From assembly GCA_030148005.1 (NCBI GenBank), contig JASBUI010000012.1, positions 1 through 43,265 on the forward strand: a stretch of DNA of 43,265 nt, given 5' to 3'. The position numbers and the translations under genes were made by a program. The DNA is from Paracoccaceae bacterium. Its GTDB lineage: Bacteria > Pseudomonadota > Alphaproteobacteria > Rhodobacterales > Rhodobacteraceae. The notes under the pieces were generated by a model. The model had not been told where the DNA came from and did not search any database. It worked only from the letters and a program-made list of their open reading frames with translations. This document shows, one piece after another, positions 1 through 7,032 of this stretch; the stretch's first letter is position 1; every line of letters starts with the position of its first letter.

Positions 1-54
1 GTTCTTGACCACCTTCTCGGCGGCGTCTTTCGAAGTCTGCGGTTTCTTTGTCAT
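1..54 (-). CDS. IS3-type transposase OrfA, N-terminal fragment
   Basis: Reading from 54 towards 1, the frame starts with ATG behind a purine-rich site (AGGAGATCGAG) and encodes MTKKPQTSKDAAEKVVKN before the window ends. This Lys-rich start resembles the OrfA (helix-turn-helix) proteins of a group of alphaproteobacterial IS3 elements. Those proteins normally continue with the HTH and a leucine zipper and make the full transposase with OrfB by frameshifting. Only 18 codons are present, so activity cannot be judged. An identical fragment lies at 43212-43265. Confidence 0.6.
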   Translation of the reverse strand, partial: MTKKPQTSKDAAEKVVKN

Positions 55-140
55 CTCGATCTCCTAATCGATAAGATGAACCAGAAATCCTCCGCTATTC
101 AAATCCTCAAATCTGTCCCAAGGGTGCTGACGTCAGACAC
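1..140 (-). mobile_element. IS3-family-like insertion sequence, left-end fragment (copy 1)
   Basis: These 140 bases are the exact reverse complement of 43126-43265. The element edge lies at about 139-140, where the sequence reads CTGACGTCAGACAC towards the flanking DNA. The outermost bases in element orientation are TGTCTGACGTCAG, which contain a 10-bp palindrome. The element is cut by the window edge after the first 18 transposase codons, so its other end, its full length and any target duplication cannot be seen. Assignment to the IS3 family rests on recognising the N-terminus of the encoded protein. Confidence 0.8.
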
Positions 141-275
141 ATATGACATATCACTACTCCCAATAGCCCGATGATCGGGCCAGCCTGATTGTCAGCCATG
201 GCGCCGAGTCGGGCAAGATCGTTGAAAATGCCCCGCCGAGTTGCCAAGCTCGCGGCAGGATACAAGAGGTGCAGA

Positions 276-1082
276 ATGACCAACCCCGCCAAGGACCTTG
301 CCGATCAGATACGGTCAGTCGCAGGTGACGCGCCGCCCGCCTTTGGACTGATCCTGGGGTCGGGCCTTGGGCATCTGGCCGACACGGTGGCGGGGGTTGC
401 GATCGACTATGCCGACCTTCACGGTTTTCCCCATGCGGGCGTTTCGGGGCATAACCCAAAGCTGGTCATTGGCGATCTTGAGGGCCAGAGGGTGGCGATC
501 TTTGGTGGCCGCGCGCACTACTATGAAAACGGCCGGGGTGATGCGATGCGCCTGCCGCTTGAGGTGCTGAAAGAGCTGGGCGCAACAAGGCTGATCCTGA
601 CCAATGCGGCCGGATCAATGCGTCCGGACATCGATCCTGGCGATCTTATGCTGTTGTCGGATCACATAAACTTCTCCGGCCTCAACCCCCTTATCGGCGA
701 GCCTACGGACAAGCGCTTTGTCCCGATGACAGATGCGCATGACCCGCAGATGCGCGATCAGTTGAAGGCCGCCGCGCGCGATCTGGGCATACCGCTGCCA
801 GAAGGCGTTTATGCTTGGTATTCAGGCCCCTCATTCGAAACACCCGCCGAGATCCGCGCGATCCGCACGCTGGGCGCTGACGCCGTCGGAATGTCGACAG
901 TGCCCGAAGTTATCCTTGCCCGCTTCCTTGGGCTGCGCGTTGCCGCGATATCGACGGTCACAAACAAGGCCGCCGGAATGAGCGACGAAAACATCAGCCA
1001 CGAACATACCAAGGCCATGGCCCCCATCGGCGCCGAAAAACTGGAAAAAATTCTGCGCCGATTCCTGCGCGATCAGCAATAA
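276..1082 (+). CDS. punA: Purine nucleoside phosphorylase, trimeric type (PNP I)
   Basis: The 268-residue protein catalyses phosphorolysis of purine (deoxy)nucleosides to free base and (deoxy)ribose-1-phosphate in cytoplasmic purine salvage. Visible signatures of the trimeric family are GSGLG at 28-32 (phosphate site), GRAHYYENG at 78-86, NAAGS at 110-114, YSGPSFET at 182-189, VGMSTVPE at 204-211 and TNKAAG at 229-234. An Asn at 230 in the TNK motif is typical of enzymes that prefer 6-oxopurines such as guanosine and inosine. I chose the ATG at 276, preceded by AGAGG, over the in-frame ATG at 189 because the family alignment begins there. The IS end lies only 135 bp upstream, so the native upstream neighbour or promoter may have been displaced. 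A second, unrelated hexameric enzyme is encoded at 14064. Confidence 0.9.
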   Translation: MTNPAKDLADQIRSVAGDAPPAFGLILGSGLGHLADTVAGVAIDYADLHGFPHAGVSGHNPKLVIGDLEGQRVAIFGGRAHYYENGRGDAMRLPLEVLKELGATRLILTNAAGSMRPDIDPGDLMLLSDHINFSGLNPLIGEPTDKRFVPMTDAHDPQMRDQLKAAARDLGIPLPEGVYAWYSGPSFETPAEIRAIRTLGADAVGMSTVPEVILARFLGLRVAAISTVTNKAAGMSDENISHEHTKAMAPIGAEKLEKILRRFLRDQQ

Positions 1083-1226
1083 TTCCAGACAATTGCGGGC
1101 GATTGGTTCAATCTGGTGGCACGGGCGGTAAAAACACCGTCATTCGATCCGATTTGTCGCAGGCCCCCCCCTACCGGTCCGCTGCGACATTTTGTAATGC
1201 ACTGTCACGCCTCTGGATTTTAGCTG

Positions 1227-2147
1227 ATGCAAATTTACCTTCCAATTGCCGAAGTTTCGGTGAACGCTTTCCTGCTTTTGGGCCTGGGTGGTCTTGTGGG
1301 TGTGCTAAGTGGAATGTTCGGTGTGGGCGGCGGATTTCTGATCACGCCGCTTCTGTTTTTCATCGGCATCCCGCCTGCGGTCGCTGTTGCAACCGGCGCC
1401 AACCAGATCGTGGCCTCTTCCTTCTCCGGGGTTCTTGCGCACTTCAGACGCCGAACGGTGGACTTGCGAATGGGGCTGGTCCTGCTGATCGGGGGCCTGA
1501 TAGGCGCCGCACTTGGCGTGCAGGTCTTCAATCAGCTTAAAGCTATGGGCCAAGTCGACCTTTTGGTACAGCTTAGCTATGTCCTGTTCCTTGGCGTCAT
1601 CGGCTCTTTGATGCTGGTCGAAAGCCTGAATGCCTTGCGAAAGTCGCGCCATCCGCAGCCACCCCGCGCAAAACGCGGCAGCAGGCCGTGGATTCAGAAA
1701 CTGCCGTTCAAGATGCGCTTTCGCACTTCGGGGCTTTATATCTCGGCCATTCCGCCCCTGATCGTCGGTCTGCTGGTTGGCGTGCTGGCCGCGATCATGG
1801 GTGTCGGCGGCGGCTTTATCATGGTCCCTGCGATGATCTACATCCTGGGAATGCCGACCAAAGTCGTCATCGGAACATCGCTTTTTCAGATCATTTTCGT
1901 GACCGCCTTTACCACGATCCTTCACGCAACCACGAACTATACCGTGGATATGCCGCTGGCCGTTCTGTTGCTGATCGGCGGCGTCATCGGCGCGCAGTTC
2001 GGCACGCAACTGGGGCTGCGCCTGAAGGCCGAACAGCTTCGGATCCTTCTGGCCCTTCTCGTCGTCGGGGTCTGTGCCAAACTGGCGATCGACCTTCTGG
2101 TACAACCGACCGAGCTTTACTCGATCTCTGTTGTCGGAGCGGTGTGA
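1227..2147 (+). CDS. TauE/SafE family membrane transporter (putative sulfite/organosulfonate exporter)
   Basis: This is a 306-residue polytopic inner-membrane protein. It shows the internal duplication of the TauE/SafE (DUF81) family: a glycine motif FGVGGGF near residues 31-37 and a second copy, IMGVGGGF, around residue 190, each within a hydrophobic hairpin. A basic cytoplasmic linker (about residues 140-165) separates the two halves. Family members are proposed to export sulfite, sulfoacetate or related anions, but the substrate cannot be read from sequence. Its TGA stop overlaps the ATG of the next gene by one base (TGATG), so the two are translationally coupled. Confidence 0.85.
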   Translation: MQIYLPIAEVSVNAFLLLGLGGLVGVLSGMFGVGGGFLITPLLFFIGIPPAVAVATGANQIVASSFSGVLAHFRRRTVDLRMGLVLLIGGLIGAALGVQVFNQLKAMGQVDLLVQLSYVLFLGVIGSLMLVESLNALRKSRHPQPPRAKRGSRPWIQKLPFKMRFRTSGLYISAIPPLIVGLLVGVLAAIMGVGGGFIMVPAMIYILGMPTKVVIGTSLFQIIFVTAFTTILHATTNYTVDMPLAVLLLIGGVIGAQFGTQLGLRLKAEQLRILLALLVVGVCAKLAIDLLVQPTELYSISVVGAV

Positions 2148-2911
2148 TGAAGCGTCTTTTCCGCCTTGCCCTTGCACTGCTTACACTCGCGTCGCCCGCT
2201 GCCGCCGAAGAGGTCGTCGCCGCCCTGTCACAGAACCGCGTGTCCATTACCGCAAGTTTCGATGGATCGGAAATCCTTGTCTTTGGCGCCGTAAAATACG
2301 AACGCCCGATATCCGAAGTTACACCGCTTGATGTCATCATCACCCTGTCCGGCCCCCAGCAAAGGGTCATCGTAAGACGCAAACAGCAGGTAGCCGGTAT
2401 CTGGGTCAACACCAACGCCGTCGAAGTTGACCGCGCGCCCAGCTACTATGCCGTGTCGACGACCGGGCCGCTCAAGGACATTCTTGCCGGGACCGAGGAC
2501 CTTCGGCACAAGATTTCGATCCCCCGCGCCATCCGGTCCGTCGGAGCGCCCTCCAACGTCACCAACTCGCAGGATTTCACGGACGCCCTGATCCGCATCC
2601 GTGAGAACGACAAGCTTTACCGGATGCAAGAGTTCGAAACGGTCGTCTTTGACGGAACGCTCTTTAGAACCGACTTTTCACTGCCATCGAACCTGGTCGA
2701 AGGCGTCTATACAACGCGCATCTTTCTGACCCGTGACAAGAAGGTCGTTGGCACATTCAAAACCTTCATCAATGTTCGCAAAGTCGGGCTTGAACGCTGG
2801 ATCTACAACCTCGCGCATGAACAGCCGCTGATCTATGGCCTTATGTCCATCTTTATCGCGATCGGCGCCGGCTGGGGGGCCTCGGCCTTCTTTCGCTACA
2901 TAAGAAGCTGA
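2147..2911 (+). CDS. TIGR02186 family protein (secreted, C-terminally anchored)
   Basis: The 254-residue protein has a signal peptide (basic MKR, hydrophobic residues 4-17, likely cleavage after AAAEE-like residues 18-21), a mainly beta extracytoplasmic domain and one transmembrane segment near the C-terminus (about residues 226-247, LIYGLMSIFIAIGAGW). I recognise it as the alphaproteobacterial family TIGR02186, which has no established biochemical role. Start overlap (TGATG) with the TauE/SafE gene indicates coupled expression and suggests an accessory role in whatever the transporter moves. It converges with the dehydrogenase gene ending at 2917, with only 5 bp between the two stops. Confidence 0.8.
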   Translation: MKRLFRLALALLTLASPAAAEEVVAALSQNRVSITASFDGSEILVFGAVKYERPISEVTPLDVIITLSGPQQRVIVRRKQQVAGIWVNTNAVEVDRAPSYYAVSTTGPLKDILAGTEDLRHKISIPRAIRSVGAPSNVTNSQDFTDALIRIRENDKLYRMQEFETVVFDGTLFRTDFSLPSNLVEGVYTTRIFLTRDKKVVGTFKTFINVRKVGLERWIYNLAHEQPLIYGLMSIFIAIGAGWGASAFFRYIRS

Positions 2912-2916
2912 CGCGG

Positions 2917-3651
2917 CTAGCCGCGGCCGATGTAAGGCATCTTGGTGGCCAGCACGGTCAGAAACTGAACATTCGCAGAGGCCGGCATTTCGGCCATGTG
3001 CAGCACCGAGCGGGCCGCATCATCTACGTCCATCGTTGGCGCCAATGGCGCATCGGGGTTTTCGGCGCGCGCCTTTTCCTGAAGGTTCGCCAAAAGCTCG
3101 GACCGGGCGTTGCCGATGTCAATCTGGCCACAGGCAATGTCATAGGCCCGGCCATCCAGTGACAATGTCCGGGTAAGGCCGGTGATCGCGTGTTTGCTGG
3201 TGGTGTAACAAACCGAACCCGGGCGCGGGTTATGGGCCGAAAGCGATCCATTGTTGATGATGCGCCCGCCTTGCGGTGACTGCCGGCGCATCTGGCCAAA
3301 GGCAAGTTGCGCGGCGATGAACATGCCCCGAACGTTGACGTTCAGAACCTCTTCGAACTTCTCAAGCGGGACCTCATCGATCGGGCCCATCGGGCCAAAG
3401 ATGCCCGCGTTGTTGAACAGGACATCAAGCCGACCCGCCGCCTTGACGAAGCTGGAAAATGCATCCGCCATTGCAGCCGCGTCCGTGACATCCGCAGGCA
3501 GGGCAATCGCGTTTTCATGCGCCTCGGCCATCGCCAACAGTGGCGCGGCGCGGCGGGCGATCAGCCCCACGCGCCATCCGGCATCAAGAAAAGTATCCGC
3601 TGTCGCCTTGCCAATTCCCGAACTGGCCCCGGTGATCAAAATGGTTTTCAT
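2917..3651 (-). CDS. Short-chain dehydrogenase/reductase (SDR) family oxidoreductase
   Basis: The 244-residue classical SDR has the cofactor motif GASSGIG at 8-14, NNAG at 80-83 and the catalytic set Ser136, Tyr149 and Lys153 (Y-x3-K). An Arg-rich segment at 32-34 after the second beta strand would suit NADP, but the substrate cannot be deduced. The ATG overlaps the stop of the upstream helicase gene by four bases (ATGA), so it is the last gene of that transcription unit. The C-terminus (KMPYIGRG) is compact with no membrane segment, so a soluble cytoplasmic enzyme is expected. Confidence 0.85.
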   Translation of the reverse strand: MKTILITGASSGIGKATADTFLDAGWRVGLIARRAAPLLAMAEAHENAIALPADVTDAAAMADAFSSFVKAAGRLDVLFNNAGIFGPMGPIDEVPLEKFEEVLNVNVRGMFIAAQLAFGQMRRQSPQGGRIINNGSLSAHNPRPGSVCYTTSKHAITGLTRTLSLDGRAYDIACGQIDIGNARSELLANLQEKARAENPDAPLAPTMDVDDAARSVLHMAEMPASANVQFLTVLATKMPYIGRG

Positions 3652-5174
3652 TCCGTCTCTTCCTCAAGCGCCAGCGGTGGCGGCGCGACGGCCAGATCAT
3701 CGGTGCGAAGCGGCCCCGTTGGCAAGGCCAAGCGGTTGCGCGTGACCCAGAAAAGCCGCTCTTGCGCGCGGGTGATCGCAACATAGGTCAGCCGCTTCCA
3801 AAGCGGCAGACCGGCCTCTACACGCCCGGCGCGCGCAGCGGCCCAGATGTCGGGCGCAAAGACCTGAACGTTTTCCCACTGGCTTCCCTGCGCCTTGTGG
3901 ATCGTGACCGCCGCCCCATGCAAGAAAGCCGCCCCCATGCGCGCGGCGTATGGGATGAACGGCTCTTCCTCATCCGGAAGCTCGATCTTCACGATGGATG
4001 CGGCGCTAACTTGTGGGTCTTCGGCGCCCATGACGTGCAGACGCGAGAAACCCGGCTTTCGTCCTGGCCCAAGGTATATCACCTGCGCCCCTTTGATTAG
4101 GCCCCGCGCCTCAAGGTCGATGCGTTTCTTGCGGTGCTTCAGGGGCAATTCGATCCCGTCGCAGATCAGCGGCTCACCGGGCAAAAGCGCGTCTTCCGGC
4201 GCGCCATGTGCGGCGCGAAAGGCATGGATCAGCCGAATGCGTGTGGCGTTGCGCCAGACCAGAACCGGTGAGCGGGCCATAAGATCGGCCTGCACCCTTT
4301 GGCCTAAAACAACCCGGTCATCGCGGCCAGCGGCGTCTTCGACGAGGCGCTCAAAGTCCTCAAAACCAAGGCTATCATCCGCAAGCGCATGCGCCAGATC
4401 CAGAATAGGGCTATCGCCCGCCTGTCGGTGAATTCGGTTCAGGATAAGTTTGCGCGGCTCGGCAAGCCCCTCGAACACCATCGACCCAGACTGATTGACC
4501 GGGGCCAGTTGCGCGGGGTCACCAAACAGGACCAAGGTTGAGAATATCTCTTTAAGATCCTCGAACTGCCGATCATCCAGCATCGAACTTTCGTCGACAA
4601 AACCGATATCCAACGGATCTTCGCGCCGCTTCCAGCCGGTTATAAAGTCAGACCCACGAAGCCCCGCAGCCGCAAGCGCCCCGGGAATGGACTTGTTCGC
4701 CTGAAAGAACGCAGCCGCACGATCCAGCGCTGCATCGGTCAGCCCTTCGATCTCTGGGCGCTCGCCGTTTCCGGCCAGCCACTCGGCAATGCGCTCATAT
4801 TCCGGGTCATAGACGGGCGTATAAAGGATACGGTGGATCGTCGTCGCCGGAACGCCCTGATTGCGCAGGACGGATGCCGCCTTGTTGGTGGGTGCAAGGA
4901 TGGCCAATGTGCGCCGGTCCTTGCGGCGCCGACCCTCATAGTCGCCCGAGACGGTTTCAACCCCGGCGTCATCCAGCGCCTCGGCCAGCCGTGCAAGCAG
5001 CATCGTTTTGCCCGATCCCGCCTTGCCCACAACGGCCAGAACCGAACGCCGATCTTCGACATGCGGCAACATCTGACCGGCCTCAAGATCAACGCCAGCC
5101 GCGCGCAGAGCATCGGCAACGCGATCAAAGGCTTCTGCCTGATCTTCGGAAAACTGAACTGTGGAAAGCGCCAT
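3648..5174 (-). CDS. RecD-like ATP-dependent DNA helicase (AAA family, UvrD-type C-terminal domain)
   Basis: This is a 508-residue SF1 helicase-like protein. It carries Walker A GKAGSGKT at 50-57, a DE-containing motif II in GFVDESSMLDD, the nucleotide-coupling segment LFGDPAQLAP, and the C-terminal UvrD_C_2 signatures IHKAQGSQW and YVAITRAQERL. This architecture fits small RecD-like helicases such as the Dda/TrwC-helicase branch; no relaxase or nuclease domain is seen. Two possible ATGs lie 12 bp apart (5186 and 5174). I prefer 5174 because MALSTVQFSEDQ aligns with typical starts. The gene lies 42 bp downstream of luxI on the same strand, with a weak inverted repeat (5195-5222) at the luxI stop, so read-through from the lux unit is possible. 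Its stop overlaps the SDR start. Confidence 0.8.
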   Translation of the reverse strand: MALSTVQFSEDQAEAFDRVADALRAAGVDLEAGQMLPHVEDRRSVLAVVGKAGSGKTMLLARLAEALDDAGVETVSGDYEGRRRKDRRTLAILAPTNKAASVLRNQGVPATTIHRILYTPVYDPEYERIAEWLAGNGERPEIEGLTDAALDRAAAFFQANKSIPGALAAAGLRGSDFITGWKRREDPLDIGFVDESSMLDDRQFEDLKEIFSTLVLFGDPAQLAPVNQSGSMVFEGLAEPRKLILNRIHRQAGDSPILDLAHALADDSLGFEDFERLVEDAAGRDDRVVLGQRVQADLMARSPVLVWRNATRIRLIHAFRAAHGAPEDALLPGEPLICDGIELPLKHRKKRIDLEARGLIKGAQVIYLGPGRKPGFSRLHVMGAEDPQVSAASIVKIELPDEEEPFIPYAARMGAAFLHGAAVTIHKAQGSQWENVQVFAPDIWAAARAGRVEAGLPLWKRLTYVAITRAQERLFWVTRNRLALPTGPLRTDDLAVAPPPLALEEETE

Positions 5175-5216
5175 GGCGGTGACCATAAAGGGCCGCCTGA
5201 TGAAGGGCCAGAGCGA

Positions 5217-5843
5217 TCAGGCGACCTGCGCCAGGCTTTGCCGTCCAAAGCTGCGTTCGAACCAGTGTTTTGACAGATCGCGGCTTATCCCGGCCCGCCA
5301 TGACAGAAGCGTGCGCACCTTTTCAGAGAACTCCCAAAGGCCGACGGCGATGGCAGAGCCTTCTTCGGCGCGCCCAAGGATCGTCGGCTGCCATCCCAGT
5401 TTGCGATAGACCCTTTCCATGCGCGGATCGAAAACACCAATCGCATCGCTTAGGTGAAACCCAAGACCCACTTCGACCCCGCCCAGCATCAGGGCCGCCG
5501 ACACATTGGCGCCAGCCCCGCTGGAAAGACAAAAGCGCGTACACTCCCAGATATGAGGAGAGCGGATTTCAACGCCCGATGTCAGCGCCTTGAAGTGATC
5601 GTTCACCATTGTCGGGCCGGTGGTGGGCAGAAATCGCATCGAACCGCCGTGCCCGCCATCGGGCTTTTGCCAAAGCACATATAGCGGCGCCTGATCGTCA
5701 TAGCAGTCACGCTCATGCCCTAACTCATCCACGGTGACATCCCAACCAAGCCGCCCTTTGAACTGGGCCGCACGGTCCTGAAACATTGTGGATTTTAGTT
5801 TTGGAAACCGGTCCAGTTCATGACCGTAAAGGTATCGGATCAT
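5217..5843 (-). CDS. luxI: Acyl-homoserine-lactone synthase, LuxI family
   Basis: The 208-residue enzyme makes an N-acyl-homoserine lactone from S-adenosylmethionine and an acyl carrier. The family's invariant residues can be placed: Arg24, Phe28 and Trp34 in the N-terminal SAM-binding part, the acidic DCYDD stretch at 46-50, Arg70 (GSMRFLP), and Glu100 and Arg103 in the E-C-T-R-F motif. The ATG at 5843 has GGGGGC six bases upstream and is preferred over a TTG at 5855. luxR lies 102 bp upstream on the same strand. Acyl chain length and oxidation cannot be predicted from sequence alone. Confidence 0.93.
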   Translation of the reverse strand: MIRYLYGHELDRFPKLKSTMFQDRAAQFKGRLGWDVTVDELGHERDCYDDQAPLYVLWQKPDGGHGGSMRFLPTTGPTMVNDHFKALTSGVEIRSPHIWECTRFCLSSGAGANVSAALMLGGVEVGLGFHLSDAIGVFDPRMERVYRKLGWQPTILGRAEEGSAIAVGLWEFSEKVRTLLSWRAGISRDLSKHWFERSFGRQSLAQVA

Positions 5844-5945
5844 AGGTGCCCCCAATGGCTGTTCGCGATGGGGATCAAGAGCTAGTCAAACACGGTTAAC
5901 CACAGCTTAGCGTGCGCAGACAAAGAAATTTGGCAACGCGCCGCG

Positions 5946-6659
5946 TCAGACCACCAGCAATCCGCGCGCCATCGCTCGGGCAACGGCATGTGTGGTGTTC
6001 ATTGCACCCAGTTTAAAGCGCGCAGCCTCAATGTAGACCCGCAAGGTATGTTCGGAGATTGAAAGGCTGTCGGCCGCCTGTGCCCGGCTATAGCCCATGG
6101 CAAGAAGCGTCAGTGCATCGGTTTCGCGCGGCGACAACTGTTGCTCTGGCAAGATGTCTGTTCCGCGCTCGATCTCCAGCGCCTTCTGGTTGATGAAATG
6201 GGCAACAAGGATCAGATCAGTGACGTTGTTTGCGGTGAACTGCGCCCAGTTCTCATCCGTATTGTCATCGCTGAGAGTGAAAAGCGCGAACTGACCGCTT
6301 GGCCCACGAATTGGAATTGAGAAACCCTGGTTTCCGATGCCGTATTCAATGGCCTCGGCCAGAAAGCTGCGCGCCACTTTGGATGACCAGTCCAGTTTCT
6401 TCCAGTCAACCGGATGAAATCGCTGATAACAGCCAAGAACGACCGGATCGATACGCGCGTAATCTTTTGCCAGATACCTGTCGACCCACTTTTGATCGTA
6501 AGTCAGCGCCGCGTATTGCTCTCCTGTCGAGTTCACGGAGTGGTAGATTATGTGTTTGACGCCGAATGCGTCCCTTAGTGCAAAGATAGCCTGCTGCAAC
6601 TCATCAAGCGTTGTCACCCGCGCGATGTCGTCCAGTATAGGTTGCAGCCGTTTCGCCAT
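5946..6659 (-). CDS. luxR: LuxR-family autoinducer-binding transcriptional regulator
   Basis: The 237-residue protein has an N-terminal autoinducer-binding domain (about residues 15-165, with W, Y and D residues typical of the ligand pocket, such as YDQKWVDRYLAKDYARIDP) and a C-terminal LuxR helix-turn-helix (about 172-232). The latter is recognised from LSPRETDALTLLAMGYS followed by ADSLSISEHTLRVYI. It would bind the signal made by the adjacent luxI product and control a target promoter, often that of luxI. Its start lies inside the 3' end of the small ORF 6604-6819, so translation is probably coupled. No unambiguous lux box is visible in the 102 bp between luxR and luxI. Confidence 0.92.
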   Translation of the reverse strand: MAKRLQPILDDIARVTTLDELQQAIFALRDAFGVKHIIYHSVNSTGEQYAALTYDQKWVDRYLAKDYARIDPVVLGCYQRFHPVDWKKLDWSSKVARSFLAEAIEYGIGNQGFSIPIRGPSGQFALFTLSDDNTDENWAQFTANNVTDLILVAHFINQKALEIERGTDILPEQQLSPRETDALTLLAMGYSRAQAADSLSISEHTLRVYIEAARFKLGAMNTTHAVARAMARGLLVV

Positions 6660-6819
6660 CGCTCACTACCCCGAGTGGCATCTTCTCACTTTGAGACGTC
6701 AGTTCGGCAGCGGCGGTCAATGCTGTGTCATCCAGCTGTTCAGCAAGCGCCGCGAGACCGTTCTTGCGGGCAAACTGTTTCAGGTCCGCCAACACGTCCA
6801 GTATCCACTCATTCTTCAT
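6604..6819 (-). CDS. Small hypothetical protein preceding luxR
   Basis: This 71-residue ORF begins with ATG at 6819 behind an AGAGAG ribosome-binding site and ends inside the luxR coding region (56 bases overlap, different frame). Residues 1-45 are helix-forming and amphipathic (MKNEWILDVLADLKQFARKN, then LAALAEQLDD). The last third looks low-complexity because it overlaps luxR. I have an impression, not checked, that similar short ORFs precede luxR in other Rhodobacteraceae. It could be a leader peptide that sets luxR translation, or a small partner of LuxR. The coding start is supported mainly by the ribosome-binding site and the absence of any other gene in the 370 bp between ccr and luxR. 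Confidence 0.55.
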   Translation of the reverse strand: MKNEWILDVLADLKQFARKNGLAALAEQLDDTALTAAAELTSQSEKMPLGVVSDGETAATYTGRHRAGDNA

Positions 6820-6859
6820 TGGCTACTCTCTTTAAGATTGGTTAATGAACACTTAACAC

Positions 6860-6892
6860 AACCATAGCATGTGGTTTGAATTTGACAAATTC
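6860..6892. promoter_or_regulatory. Two adjacent inverted repeats upstream of the lux unit
   Basis: AACCA-N7-TGGTT (6860-6876) is followed at once by GAATTT-GAC-AAATTC (6878-6892), a perfect 15-bp dyad. They lie 41-73 bp upstream of the small ORF that starts the luxR-luxI unit. The first has the size of a lux box but not its consensus. Both are candidate operators for the lux promoter. Confidence 0.4.
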
Positions 6893-6973
6893 GCGAAATA
6901 ACACTCCCCAAAAACAGCGAGGCAGCGCCCCGGAAGCCGGTGAAACGCAATAAATTTGAGGGATCAGAACGCA

Positions 6974-7008
6974 AAAGCCCTACCGATTGCTCGAATCGGT
7001 AGGGCTTT
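6974..7008 (-). terminator. Rho-independent terminator of ccr
   Basis: A perfect 15-bp stem (6974-6988 with 6994-7008) has a 5-base loop and, on the minus strand, a stem ending in TTTT. It lies 25 bp past the ccr stop. The symmetrical A and T runs could let it work in both directions. Confidence 0.8.
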
Positions 7009-7032
7009 GAATTTACAGGTCTCAGTGCAACC

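Noticed and set aside
141..275. Possible remnant of a gene upstream of punA (a short frame ending YDISLLPIAR and stop)
   Set aside because: Only about ten codons follow the IS edge and no family is recognisable. The segment also contains short palindromes such as GCCCGATGATCGGGC, but nothing supports a gene call.
1305..2177. Long minus-strand open frame opposite the TauE/SafE gene
   Set aside because: Its translation is rich in Asp, His, Gln and Arg without any domain. It is the antisense shadow of the hydrophobic transporter gene.
5195..5222. GCCTGAT/ATCAGGC inverted repeat at the luxI stop codon as a terminator
   Set aside because: It includes the stop codon, has a 14-base loop and lacks a T run. 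It is too weak to call.
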